NCBI GenBank assembly: GCA_017577565.1 | Contig: PKRH01000064.1 | Span: forward strand, 1 to 19,521 | Length of the DNA: 19,521 bases | Reading direction: 5' to 3' | Origin: Thermoanaerobacterales bacterium | GTDB taxonomy: Bacteria; Actinomycetota; Acidimicrobiia; Acidimicrobiales; JACDCH01 | Shown here: positions 7,851 to 14,982 of the stretch, one piece after another | Layout: every line of letters begins with the position of its first letter | How positions within the stretch are numbered: the stretch's first letter is position 1 | The notes under the pieces: model-generated | What the model was told of the DNA's origin: nothing | Database searches by the model: none | The model's input: only the letters and a program-made list of their open reading frames with translations | Translations under genes and position numbers: made by a program

Positions 7851-8627
7851 TCAGATGACCTTGAGGTTCTCGAGGAAGGCGACGATCCGGGCGTGGCCCT
7901 CGCCGTCGTCCTCGATGATCTCGCCGGCCTCACGCTCCGGGGCGTCCTCGACCGACACGATCTCCTGGCCGGCCCCCGCCGCCCCGACGGTCGAGGGGTC
8001 GATGCCGAGGTCCGCGAGCGTCAGCTGCTCGACCGGCTTCGACTTGGCGGCCATGATGCCCTTGAAGCTGGGGTACCGGGGCTCGACGACGCCGGCGGTC
8101 ACCGACACGACGGCCGGCAGCGTGGTCTCGACCTCGTCGTAGCCGGCCTCGGTCTGGCGGTGGACCTTGACGGTCTCGCCGTCGATCTCGATGTGCTTGG
8201 CGAACGTGATCGACGAGACGCCGAGCAGCGCGGCGATCTGCTCGGGCACGGTGCCGGTGTAGCCGTCGCTCGACTCGGTGCCGGCCAGCACGAGGTCGGG
8301 CTCGGCGCGCTTGATGGCGGCGGCCAGCACCTTGGCGGTGTCGAGGGCGCCGGCGCCGGACAGCGCGTCGTCCGACACCAGGATCGCCTTGTCGGCCCCC
8401 ATGGCCAGCGCGGTGCGCAGACCACCGGTCTCGCCGTTGGGCGCCATCGAGACGAGGGTGACCTCACCGCCACCCGCGGCGTCGACCAGCTGCAGCGCCA
8501 TCTCGACGCCGTAGCTGTCCGACTCGTCGAGGATCAGCTTGCCGCTGCGATCGAGGGTGTTGTCCGCCTCGAGCTTCCCGGGCTCGGCCGGATCCGGGAT
8601 CTGCTTCGCGCATACGACCACGTTCAT
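7851..8627 (-). CDS. etfB: Electron transfer flavoprotein beta subunit
   Basis: A 258-residue FixA/EtfB protein, the AMP-binding partner of EtfA. It starts with the typical MNVVVCAKQIPDP, carries the nucleotide-loop region AGTESSDGYTGTVPEQIA (115-132), and has the beta-subunit signature around EPRYPSFKGIMAAKSKPV (182-199). ATG 8627 matches the family N-terminus; a longer in-frame reading to 8681 adds unrelated sequence. No clear Shine-Dalgarno is present. TTGGTC-N18-CACGAT ending 8 nt before the ATG is a weak candidate leaderless promoter. It is the first gene of the etfB-etfA operon and diverges from the lipid kinase gene over 107 bp. Confidence 0.96.
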   Translation of the reverse strand: MNVVVCAKQIPDPAEPGKLEADNTLDRSGKLILDESDSYGVEMALQLVDAAGGGEVTLVSMAPNGETGGLRTALAMGADKAILVSDDALSGAGALDTAKVLAAAIKRAEPDLVLAGTESSDGYTGTVPEQIAALLGVSSITFAKHIEIDGETVKVHRQTEAGYDEVETTLPAVVSVTAGVVEPRYPSFKGIMAAKSKPVEQLTLADLGIDPSTVGAAGAGQEIVSVEDAPEREAGEIIEDDGEGHARIVAFLENLKVI

Positions 8628-8719
8628 GGTCAGCCATCGTGCCCCTCGTCCGGCCACCCGACCAAATCGCCCCGCGTGCAAATGACCGCGCGGTAACCGG
8701 CTGGTCGCGGGCGGTGCAG

Positions 8720-8725
8720 TAGGTT
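8720..8725 (+). promoter_or_regulatory. -10 element of the lipid kinase gene
   Basis: TAGGTT ends 9 nt before the GTG at 8735. Sequence and spacing are the same as at the histidine phosphatase gene (1992-1997 to ATG 2007). No ribosome binding site lies between it and the GTG, so leaderless transcription is likely. No good -35 was seen. Confidence 0.45.
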
Positions 8726-8734
8726 CCGGCCGCT

Positions 8735-9658
8735 GTGAAGCTCGTGCTGCTGGTCAACTCCCGGGCCTCGTCGGTGACGCCCCGCGCCCGCGTCGTCATC
8801 GGCAAGGCGCTGTCGGCCGACCACGAGGTCACGGTGGTGGAGACCAGCCGGCGGGGCCACGCCACCCGCCTGGCCCGGGGGGCGGCGGCCTCGGGCGTCG
8901 ACGTCGTCGTCGCGCTGGGCGGCGACGGCACGCTCAACGAAGCGGCCAACGGGCTGGCCGGCACCGGCTGCGCGCTCGCGCCGCTGCCCGGCGGGTCGAC
9001 CAACGTCTTCGCCCGCACCATCGGCCTGCCGAACGACCCCATCGAGGCGACCGGCGTGCTGCTCGACGCCCTCGCCGGCCGCTCGATCCGCCGGGTCGGG
9101 CTCGGCTCGGTCAACGGCCGCTACTTCCTGTTCCACACCGGCGTCGGCTTCGACGCCGCGGTCGTCGAGCAGGTCGAGCGCCGCTCGGGGCTCAAGCGCT
9201 ACGCCGGCCACCCGCTCTTCGTCTACGCCGGCGTCGACACCTGGATCCGCCACTACGACCGCAGCCGGCCCCGGTTCGCGGTCTCGTTCCCGCCCGAGGC
9301 CGGGGACGACGTCATCGACGACGCCTACCTGACGATCGTCCTCAACACCAACCCCTACACGTTCCTCGGCAACCGCCCGCTCGACCTGGCACCCGAGGCG
9401 ACCCTCGACCGGGGCCTCGCCGCGGTCACCGTGCGGACGATGGCCTTCACCCGCTTCCTCCCGATCATCGCCTCGGCGCTCGGCCGGGGCGCGCTGCTGC
9501 GCCGCAGCCGCTGGGTCGACCACCGCACCGACCTGCCGGGGCTCACCGTGCGGGCCTACGGCCCGGTGCCCTACCAGGTCGACGGCGACCACCTCGGCGA
9601 CGCCGAGGAGCTCGACTTCCGCCACGAGCCCGACGTGCTCGACCTCGTGATCCCCTGA
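8735..9658 (+). CDS. Diacylglycerol kinase / LCB5-family lipid kinase
   Basis: A 307-residue lipid kinase of the DAGK catalytic-domain family, which transfers phosphate from ATP to diacylglycerol or a related lipid at the inner membrane face. The nucleotide motif is ALGGDGTLNEAANGL (60-74), followed by PLPGGSTNVFARTIGLP (83-99) and the C-terminal beta-domain motif VDGDHLGDAEEL. The length is normal. GTG 8735 begins directly at the conserved KLVLLVNSRAS strand. It converges on the phosphodiesterase gene with a hairpin between. The lipid substrate cannot be told from sequence; phosphatidylinositol or sphingoid bases are alternatives. Confidence 0.92.
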   Translation: MKLVLLVNSRASSVTPRARVVIGKALSADHEVTVVETSRRGHATRLARGAAASGVDVVVALGGDGTLNEAANGLAGTGCALAPLPGGSTNVFARTIGLPNDPIEATGVLLDALAGRSIRRVGLGSVNGRYFLFHTGVGFDAAVVEQVERRSGLKRYAGHPLFVYAGVDTWIRHYDRSRPRFAVSFPPEAGDDVIDDAYLTIVLNTNPYTFLGNRPLDLAPEATLDRGLAAVTVRTMAFTRFLPIIASALGRGALLRRSRWVDHRTDLPGLTVRAYGPVPYQVDGDHLGDAEELDFRHEPDVLDLVIP

Positions 9659-9665
9659 CCGGGCA

Positions 9666-9687
9666 CGCCGGCGGGGGCCGGCCGGCG
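9666..9687. terminator. Bidirectional hairpin between convergent genes
   Basis: A 7-bp perfect stem, CGCCGGC (9666-9672) with GCCGGCG (9681-9687), has an 8-nt loop and lies in the 34-bp gap between the convergent lipid kinase and phosphodiesterase genes. There is no T-tract. It could terminate either transcript. Confidence 0.5.
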
Positions 9688-9692
9688 CGGGC

Positions 9693-10418
9693 TCAGGCGG
9701 CGGGCGCCCGGCCGAGCGCGGCGAGGGCGACGTCGGGCACGTCGGTGACGACCCCGTCGACCCCGACCTCCGCCAGCCAGCGGATGCGGTCGGGCTCGTT
9801 GCAGGTCCAGGTGTTCACGGCGACGCCGGCCTCGTGCGCCGCGGCCACCAGCTCGGGCGTCACCGCGCTGTGGTGGGGGTGCAGGGCGCCGTGGCCGTGG
9901 TCGGCGGCCTCGGCGACCAGGGCGGCCACCGGGTCGTCGCCGGGGCCCCCGGGCAGGGGGCCGAAGACGAGCCAGCCGGTGGCGAGGCCGGGGTCGAGGT
10001 TGCGCACGCGGTCCAGCGTGGGCAGGTGGAAGCACGACACGAGCAGCCGGGCGCGCTCGGCGGCCGGCCGGGAGGCCAGCACCTCGACGACGGCGTCGGC
10101 GAGCGCGGCCGTCTCGTCGAAGTCGACGTCGGTGGGCCAGTTCTTGATCTCGACGTTGACCAGGTCGAGGCCGGCGCAGGCGTCGAGCGCGGCGGCCAGG
10201 TCGGGCACCTCGTCGGGCAGCGCCGACCACGGCGTCTCGACGATGGCCCGGCCGTCGGCCAGGTGGGCGTCGTGGTGGACCGCGAGGCGACCGTCCCTGG
10301 TGCGGCGCACGTCGAGCTCGACCCCGTCGGCCCCGAGGGCGGCCGCGGCGCGGAAGGACTCGAGCGTGTTCTCCGGGGCGCGACGGGGGGCGCCGCGGTG
10401 TCCGATCACGTGTGCCAC
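9693..10418 (-). CDS. Glycerophosphodiester phosphodiesterase
   Basis: A 241-residue GDPD TIM-barrel enzyme that hydrolyses glycerophosphodiesters to glycerol 3-phosphate and an alcohol. The catalytic pattern is present: HRGAPRRAPENT (7-18), VELDVRRTRDG (33-43, Glu34 and Asp36) and His49 in AVHHDA, with later VNVEIKN and NTWTCNEPDRIRWL. There is no signal peptide, so it is cytoplasmic. GTG 10418 is chosen because AAGGAG lies 8 nt upstream and the conserved strand VAHVIGHRG starts there. A longer in-frame reading from GTG 10460 would pass through that ribosome binding site. It is transcribed away from whiB, and the neighbouring lipid kinase suggests a shared role in glycerolipid turnover. Confidence 0.93.
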   Translation of the reverse strand: MAHVIGHRGAPRRAPENTLESFRAAAALGADGVELDVRRTRDGRLAVHHDAHLADGRAIVETPWSALPDEVPDLAAALDACAGLDLVNVEIKNWPTDVDFDETAALADAVVEVLASRPAAERARLLVSCFHLPTLDRVRNLDPGLATGWLVFGPLPGGPGDDPVAALVAEAADHGHGALHPHHSAVTPELVAAAHEAGVAVNTWTCNEPDRIRWLAEVGVDGVVTDVPDVALAALGRAPAA

Positions 10419-10452
10419 TGGCAAACTCCTTCTTTGACGGTGGAAAAAACCC

Positions 10453-10482
10453 TTGCCCACCGGTCGAAACAGCCGTTATCGT
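10453..10482 (+). promoter_or_regulatory. Putative whiB promoter
   Basis: TTGCCC (10453-10458), 18 bp, then TATCGT (10477-10482) makes a plausible sigma-70-type promoter reading toward whiB. A start near 10489 would give a leader of about 90 nt that contains the CRP-like palindrome. The region is distinctly richer in A+T than its surroundings. The divergent phosphodiesterase promoter must overlap it. Confidence 0.4.
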
Positions 10483-10531
10483 TGCTCCGTCACAGCCACA
10501 CGCACTTTCTCCGGTGTTGTCTGCGGTGGCA

Positions 10532-10547
10532 TGTGAAACTCGTCACA
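10532..10547. promoter_or_regulatory. CRP/FNR-type palindrome upstream of whiB
   Basis: TGTGAAACTCGTCACA is an exact match to the CRP consensus TGTGA-N6-TCACA, centred 42.5 bp before the whiB GTG. In Mycobacterium tuberculosis whiB1 is controlled by the cAMP receptor protein, which supports the reading. Binding itself is inferred. It could also act on the divergent phosphodiesterase gene. Confidence 0.65.
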
Positions 10548-10581
10548 AATCTCGGTGACCCGATTCCGCCGTGGAGGTCCC

Positions 10582-10881
10582 GTGGCCCTGACGCAGAGCC
10601 GCAGTCTGTCCCTGTCCATCGAGCGCGACGACTGGCGCGACCACAGCGCCTGTCGTGACACCGACCCCGACCTGTTCTTCCCCGTGGGCACCACCGGCCC
10701 GGCGATCGAGCAGATCGAGAACGCCAAGGCCGTCTGCCGCGTGTGCGAGGTGCAGCAGCAGTGCCTCGACTACGCCCTCGCCACGAACCAGGACAGCGGC
10801 ATCTGGGGCGGCACCTCCGAGGAGGAGCGCCGTGCGCTGCGCCGCCAGTGGGTGGCGCGGCAGCGCCGGGCCTCGGCCTGA
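10582..10881 (+). CDS. whiB1: WhiB-family iron-sulfur regulator, WhiB1-like
   Basis: A 99-residue Wbl protein. The four cluster ligands are Cys24, Cys52, Cys55 and Cys61 (CX27CX2CX5C), followed by the GIWGG turn (72-76) and a basic C-terminal helix, SEEERRALRRQWVARQRR. The FFPVG-x-TGPAIEQIENAKAVC and DSGIWGG context most resembles WhiB1, an essential NO-responsive 4Fe-4S protein that works with the primary sigma factor. GTG 10582 is preferred, with GGAGG four bases upstream; an in-frame GTG at 10555 would add nine residues including that site. It converges on a PdtaS gene, as in M. tuberculosis (Rv3219/Rv3220c). The family is certain; the WhiB1 assignment is likely. Confidence 0.9.
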   Translation: MALTQSRSLSLSIERDDWRDHSACRDTDPDLFFPVGTTGPAIEQIENAKAVCRVCEVQQQCLDYALATNQDSGIWGGTSEEERRALRRQWVARQRRASA

Positions 10882-10898
10882 GGTCCTCCTGACGACGA

Positions 10899-10925
10899 GC
10901 TGGGGAAGCTGGGGACGCTGGGGAG
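10899..10925. repeat. Three tandem 9-bp repeats
   Basis: GCTGGGGAA, GCTGGGGAC and GCTGGGGAG stand directly head to tail just after the whiB stop, differing only in the last base. No function is evident. It may be replication slippage in the short intergenic spacer. Confidence 0.6.
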
Positions 10926-10926
10926 C

Positions 10927-10939
10927 CCCCGCCGCGGGG
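10927..10939. terminator. Weak hairpin between whiB and pdtaS
   Basis: CCCCG-CCG-CGGGG can form a 5-bp stem 45 nt after the whiB stop. A second short stem, CTGAGG (10950-10955) with CCTCAG (10966-10971), overlaps the pdtaS stop. Neither has a T-tract. Terminator function is only suggested by the convergent arrangement. Confidence 0.3.
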
Positions 10940-10967
10940 CGCACGCCGTCTGAGGCGGGCGGACACC

Positions 10968-12458
10968 TCAGGGCGCGACCGGCACCCGCAGCGCCACCTG
11001 CGTGCCCGGTCGCCCGCCCTCCCCGTCACCGGACCGGATCGTGATCTCGCCGGCCAGGTCGCTGGTCACGAGCGTGCGCACGATCGACAGCCCGAGCCCG
11101 GTGGCGTTGTCGAGGTCGAACCCCTCGGGCAGGCCGACCCCGTCGTCGGCCACCTCGAGCGTGAGCGCGTCGTCGGTCCGGTCGATCGTGACCGTCACCC
11201 GCCCGGGCTCGTCCTCGGTGAGGTCGAGCTCGGGCGGGTAGGCGTGGTCGACGGCGTTCTGCAGCAGCTCGTTGAGCACGACGGCCAGCGGGGTGGCGAT
11301 GCCGGCCGGCAGGATGCCGCCGTCGCCCCGCACCTCGAAGCGGATGGGGTGGTCGGGCGAGATCATGCTGTCGGCCACCATCGCGACCACCGGCTTGACG
11401 ACGTCGACGAAGGGCACGTCGTCGCCGGCCTCCCGGGACAGGATCTCGTGGACGAGCGCGATCGACCGGATGCGCCGCACCGACTCCTCGATCGCCGTGC
11501 GGGCCTCGGCGCTGTCGAGGCGCCGCCCCTGCAGGCGCAGCAGCGAGGAGATCGTCTGCAGGTTGTTCTTCACCCGGTGGTGGATCTCCCGGATGGTGGC
11601 GTCCTTGGACAGCAGCAGCAGGTCGCGCCGGCGCAGCTCGGAGATGTCCCGGAGCAGGACGACCGCCCCGGAGACGGCACCGTGGTCGAGCAGCGGGATG
11701 CCCCGCATGAGCACGGTGATGTCGAGGCCCCGGTTGAGCTCCTCGGTGACCGGCAGCCCCGTGGCGAAGACGCTGCTCACGACCGTCTCGTCCAGGCCCA
11801 GCTCGGAGAACCGCAGGCCCTCGGCGTTGGCGTGCACGCCCAGGCGGTGCAGCGTCGACACCGCGTTCGGCGACGAGTACTCCACCCGGCCGGAGGCGTC
11901 GAGCACGATGACGCCGTCGCCCACCCGGGGCGCCTCCTCCGTCTCGACGTCCTCGGCGGCGAACGGGAAGTCGCCGTTGGCGATCATGCGGGCGAAGCGG
12001 TTGAACACGTCGACGTAGGTCCGCTCCAGCTCGCCCGGCTGGCGCCCGAACGACGGCGTCGACTCCCGGGTCATGACGGCGACGACCCGCCCCTTGTGGC
12101 GGACCGGGATGCACAGCACCCGCACCCGCTCCTTCAGCGGTGAGATCGTGATCTCGCCCTCGATGATCTCGCCCAGCCGGTAGGCCCGGGCGACGAGCGG
12201 GCGCTCCTCCTCCTCGAGCACCGTGCCGACCCAGTCGGCCCGGTACACCGTCTGGGCGGTCGTCGGGCGCACCTGCGCCAGCACGACGAAGCGGTTGCCG
12301 CCGTTCTCGCGGGGCTCGCCCACGACGCCGAACAGCAGCAGGTCAGCGAAGCAGAAGTCGGCCAGCAGGCCCCAGCTCGCCGCCAGGCGCTGGAGGTGGG
12401 CGATCGCCTCGGGGTCGAGGCGGGTGAAGAAGCGGGCGAGCTCCGCGAGGCTGGCCAT
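10968..12458 (-). CDS. pdtaS: PdtaS-type sensor histidine kinase
   Basis: A 496-residue soluble kinase. An N-terminal GAF-like sensor domain (about 3-165) is followed by a PAS-like domain (about 175-275), a HisKA_2 dimerisation domain with the phospho-acceptor motif REIHHRVKNNLQTISSLL (290-307), and an HATPase_c domain with N-box NELLQNAVDHAY (396-407), DDGVGLP (438-444) and GLGLSIV (454-460). This architecture and the convergent whiB1 neighbour match M. tuberculosis PdtaS (Rv3220c), which phosphorylates the ANTAR-type RNA-binding regulator PdtaR. No pdtaR is in the window. There is no transmembrane segment. ATG 12458 lacks a Shine-Dalgarno; GAGAAT eight bases upstream may be a leaderless -10. 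It starts 42 nt after the second ArsA-like gene. Confidence 0.93.
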   Translation of the reverse strand: MASLAELARFFTRLDPEAIAHLQRLAASWGLLADFCFADLLLFGVVGEPRENGGNRFVVLAQVRPTTAQTVYRADWVGTVLEEEERPLVARAYRLGEIIEGEITISPLKERVRVLCIPVRHKGRVVAVMTRESTPSFGRQPGELERTYVDVFNRFARMIANGDFPFAAEDVETEEAPRVGDGVIVLDASGRVEYSSPNAVSTLHRLGVHANAEGLRFSELGLDETVVSSVFATGLPVTEELNRGLDITVLMRGIPLLDHGAVSGAVVLLRDISELRRRDLLLLSKDATIREIHHRVKNNLQTISSLLRLQGRRLDSAEARTAIEESVRRIRSIALVHEILSREAGDDVPFVDVVKPVVAMVADSMISPDHPIRFEVRGDGGILPAGIATPLAVVLNELLQNAVDHAYPPELDLTEDEPGRVTVTIDRTDDALTLEVADDGVGLPEGFDLDNATGLGLSIVRTLVTSDLAGEITIRSGDGEGGRPGTQVALRVPVAP

Positions 12459-12500
12459 CGGCGTCGATTCTCGCAGCTGATCCGGCAGCCCGGCGCGCGC

Positions 12501-13682
12501 TCAGCGCCACAGCGCGGCGCCGAGCTCGAGCAGCCCCGCGAGGTCGGTGATGTCGTGGTCGGCGTAGGGCACGGTCGCCACGACGTCCGCGTGCCGGGAC
12601 AGCTCGTGGCGCTGCTCGGCCTCGCGGGTGGCGACGACCTGGAAGTTGAGGAAGCTCTCCCCCACCTCGGCCAGCACCCGGGCCACCTGGGCCGGGTCGC
12701 CGGTCCGGGGCACGGCGGCGGCGACGGCCTCGGCCAGCGGCCGGGGGTCGCGGGCCAGGCGCAGGGCGACGCGGGTGGCGTCGCGGTCGAGGAACCAGGT
12801 CGGCAGGACCTTGTTGAGGACGACCGCCCCCAGCGAGAAGCGCCGCCGCCGCAGCGCCTCGATGAAGAAGTCGGCCTCCCGCGCCGGGGAGGGCTCGAGG
12901 GTCGAGACGACGACGAAGGTCGTGCGCTTGTCCGACAGCGTGCGCTCGACGGCCCGGGCCCGCTCGACGAAGCCGTCGTACATCGTCTGGAAGAGCAGGA
13001 AGAACTCGGCGATGTCCTGCAGGAACTGGGTGCCGAGGATGCGGTCCGCCACCGTGTAGAAGGGCCGGGACGCCACCGTGAAGGCCCGGCTGCGGGCCGG
13101 GACGGTGAGCCAGCGCAGCAGCCGGCTGGAGAAGAAGTCCGCCATCCGCTCGGGCGCCTCGAGGAAGTCGATGGCGTTGCGGGTGGGCGGGGTGTCCACG
13201 ACGATCAGGTCGTAGCGGCCGGACGCGTGGATCTCGTAGAGCCGCTCCATGGCGATGTAGTCGTGGCTCTGCACGAACCGGCCGGTGATGTTCTCGTAGA
13301 GCGGGTTGGCCAGGATGGCGTCCCGGGTGGCGGCGTCGGGCGCGTGGCTGCGGACCAGCTCGTCCCACGACTGCTTGGTGTCGAGCATCGCCGCCCACAG
13401 CTCGCCCCGGGGCTCGACGCCGGCGGCGGCGAACAGCTCGTCGGGGATGCGGGTCTCGACGTTGCCGAACCGCTCGAGCCCCAGCGCGTTGGCCAGCCGC
13501 CGGGCGGGGTCGACGGTGATGACCAGCACCTTACCGCCCAGGTGGGCGGCGGCCATGGCGGCGGCGGCCGCCGCCGTCGTCGTCTTGCCGACGCCCCCGG
13601 CGCCGCAGCAGATGACGATCTCCTTGGCCGCCAGCAGCGGCTCGAGCGAGGTGGCCACGGGGCTCGCGCGGTCGGCCGCCAC
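12501..13682 (-). CDS. ArsA/Get3-like ATPase lacking the signature lysine (second of pair)
   Basis: A 393-residue SIMIBI P-loop ATPase. The Walker A is CGAGGVGKTTT (26-36): the deviant-Walker signature lysine of GKGGVGKT is alanine at position 28, whereas the upstream paralogue keeps it. Other motifs are ITVDPARRLANALG (55-68) and VVDTPPTRNAIDFLEAPERM (161-180), a switch-like region. It resembles the second subunit of the actinobacterial ArsA-like pair (M. tuberculosis Rv3679/Rv3680), which probably forms a heterocomplex. The absence of an arsenite operon argues against arsenite export. I chose GTG 13682, two bases after the stop of the upstream gene. An in-frame reading to 14513 runs antiparallel through that gene in another frame and is rejected. 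Confidence 0.88.
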   Translation of the reverse strand: MAADRASPVATSLEPLLAAKEIVICCGAGGVGKTTTAAAAAAMAAAHLGGKVLVITVDPARRLANALGLERFGNVETRIPDELFAAAGVEPRGELWAAMLDTKQSWDELVRSHAPDAATRDAILANPLYENITGRFVQSHDYIAMERLYEIHASGRYDLIVVDTPPTRNAIDFLEAPERMADFFSSRLLRWLTVPARSRAFTVASRPFYTVADRILGTQFLQDIAEFFLLFQTMYDGFVERARAVERTLSDKRTTFVVVSTLEPSPAREADFFIEALRRRRFSLGAVVLNKVLPTWFLDRDATRVALRLARDPRPLAEAVAAAVPRTGDPAQVARVLAEVGESFLNFQVVATREAEQRHELSRHADVVATVPYADHDITDLAGLLELGAALWR

Positions 13683-13684
13683 GG

Positions 13685-14632
13685 TCAGTACCCCAGCTCG
13701 GCGCCGAGGGCCTCGGCGATCTTGGCCGTCGCCCGCACGCCGTGGGTCCGCTGGAACAGCTCGGGGACGTAGAGCAGGTCGACGCCGGGCGGCAGGCCGG
13801 CCCGCAGGTCGGCCAGGTGCTCGGCCCGGGTGCGGCGCATGCGCACGGCCAGCTCGGCGCCGTCCAGCACGACGTCCACCTCCCCGCCGACGGCCTCCCG
13901 CAGCGCGGCGGTGCCCTCGGGCGTGCGCAGCTCCCGGAACAGCTCCTCCTCGCCCCGGGTGAACAGCTCGGGCAGCACCCGGTTGACGACCACGGCGGCG
14001 AGGTCGACGGTGGTCTCCTCGGCCAGTCGGGCCGACAGCTCGAGGGTCTCGTTGACCGGCATCTCCTCCGGCGTGGCCACGACGACCACGCCGGTCTGGG
14101 CCGGGTCGGAGAGGATCTCGAGCATCCAGCCGGTCTGGTCGCGCACCGTGCCCACCCGGACCAGCTCGTTGATGGCCTGGGGGGCGGCGAGCTGGCCGAC
14201 GATGTGCCCGGAGGCGGCGGCGTCGACGACGACGATGTCGTAGTGCCGCTCCCGGACCTCGTAGGCGAGCTTGCCGACGACGAGGATCTCCTTGACGCCC
14301 GGAGCGGCGTTGGCGACGAAGTCGAACGTGCGGGCCAGCGGGCCGATGCGCGACAGCAGCGGCAGCTTGAGCTGCAGGCCGAGGTACTCGCGCAGCGAGG
14401 CCTCGGTGTTCATCGACATGGCCCACAGGCCGGGCGCGACCTCCCGGGGCGTGAACTCGGTCGGCTCGGTCTCGAACGCGTCGGCCACGTGCCCCTTGGC
14501 GTCGACCTCGCACAGCAGCGTCCGCCGCCCCTGGGAGGCGGCGAGCTGGGCGAGGCCGGCGGCGATGGTCGTCTTGCCCACACCGCCCTTGCCGGTGACG
14601 AACACGAGACGGCGATCGAGCAGGGCGACCAT
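13685..14632 (-). CDS. ArsA/Get3-like ATPase (first of pair)
   Basis: A 315-residue P-loop ATPase of the ArsA/Get3 group. The deviant Walker A is TGKGGVGKTT (13-22), and the switch II-like motif is VVVDAAASGHIV (134-145). It matches the first subunit of the actinobacterial pair (Rv3679-like), an ATPase suggested to have a Get3-related role, perhaps in delivery of client proteins. No Get3-type CxxC is seen, and no tail-anchor receptor gene is nearby. ATG 14632 begins right at the first strand (RRLVFVTGKGG). It is coupled to the next gene with 2 nt between, and it follows DUF3107 by 43 nt in a probable operon. Confidence 0.9.
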   Translation of the reverse strand: MVALLDRRLVFVTGKGGVGKTTIAAGLAQLAASQGRRTLLCEVDAKGHVADAFETEPTEFTPREVAPGLWAMSMNTEASLREYLGLQLKLPLLSRIGPLARTFDFVANAAPGVKEILVVGKLAYEVRERHYDIVVVDAAASGHIVGQLAAPQAINELVRVGTVRDQTGWMLEILSDPAQTGVVVVATPEEMPVNETLELSARLAEETTVDLAAVVVNRVLPELFTRGEEELFRELRTPEGTAALREAVGGEVDVVLDGAELAVRMRRTRAEHLADLRAGLPPGVDLLYVPELFQRTHGVRATAKIAEALGAELGY

Positions 14633-14675
14633 CAGCGGGTGCGAGGCGGTGGCACGTCCCGTCGGGCCGGCGGGG

Positions 14676-14906
14676 TCAGGTCCCGAAGCCGATGCGCCGG
14701 CTGGTCGGCGACGCGTCGATCTCGACCCAGGCGATCTTGTCGACCGGCACGCCGTACTGGCGGCCGCGGCGATCGGTGAACCACAGCATGCCGCCGTCCG
14801 CGACCGACGCGTCGATGTGCTCGCGCACGGCGTCGGTGTCGGCGTCCTGGGCGAGCGAGACCTCGATCTCCCGCGGTGAGTTCTTGACCCCGATGCGGAC
14901 GTCCAC
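14676..14906 (-). CDS. DUF3107 family small protein
   Basis: A 76-residue conserved actinobacterial protein (Rv3208A/TB9.4-like) of unknown function. Predicted beta strands VDVRIGVKNSPREIEVSL lead into a helix (24-37), then MLWFTDRRGRQYGVPVDKIAWVEID (40-64), typical of the family. GTG 14906 is fixed by AGGAGG five bases upstream; the longer reading into 14960 has no support. It is the first gene before the ArsA-like pair. No cysteines or membrane segments. Confidence 0.88.
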   Translation of the reverse strand: MDVRIGVKNSPREIEVSLAQDADTDAVREHIDASVADGGMLWFTDRRGRQYGVPVDKIAWVEIDASPTSRRIGFGT

Positions 14907-14945
14907 GTGTTCCTCCTGTCTCAGGCGGCGGTCATCGTAGGGCCC

Positions 14946-14978
14946 GCCCGGCCCGATCACCGAGACCGGGCCCCGGGC
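14946..14978 (-). terminator. GC-rich hairpin after the arsR-type gene
   Basis: GCCCGG (14946-14951) pairs with CCGGGC (14973-14978), and CCCG (14952-14955) with CGGG (14967-14970), with a two-base bulge and an 11-nt loop. It starts 5 nt after the ArsR gene stop and precedes the DUF3107 promoter area. There is no U-tract. Confidence 0.5.
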
Positions 14979-14982
14979 GGCG

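Noticed and set aside
10419..10460. Earlier GTG start for the glycerophosphodiester phosphodiesterase
   Set aside because: This reading would translate the AAGGAG ribosome binding site that serves GTG 10418, and the added residues are not conserved-looking.
10555..10581. Earlier GTG start for WhiB
   Set aside because: The extra nine residues include the GGAGG that best serves GTG 10582; the start is nevertheless not proven.
10899..10925. Tandem repeat as CRISPR or iteron
   Set aside because: Three 9-bp units without spacers are too short for CRISPR, and no replication gene is nearby.
13683..14513. In-frame extension of the second ArsA-like ATPase
   Set aside because: It overlaps the first ATPase gene in another frame and has no homologous domain; the fold starts just after GTG 13682.
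12501..14632. Arsenite-resistance operon (arsA pair plus nearby arsR)
   Set aside because: There is no arsB, arsC or arsD, the ArsR protein has no cysteine, and a hairpin separates it from the ATPase genes.
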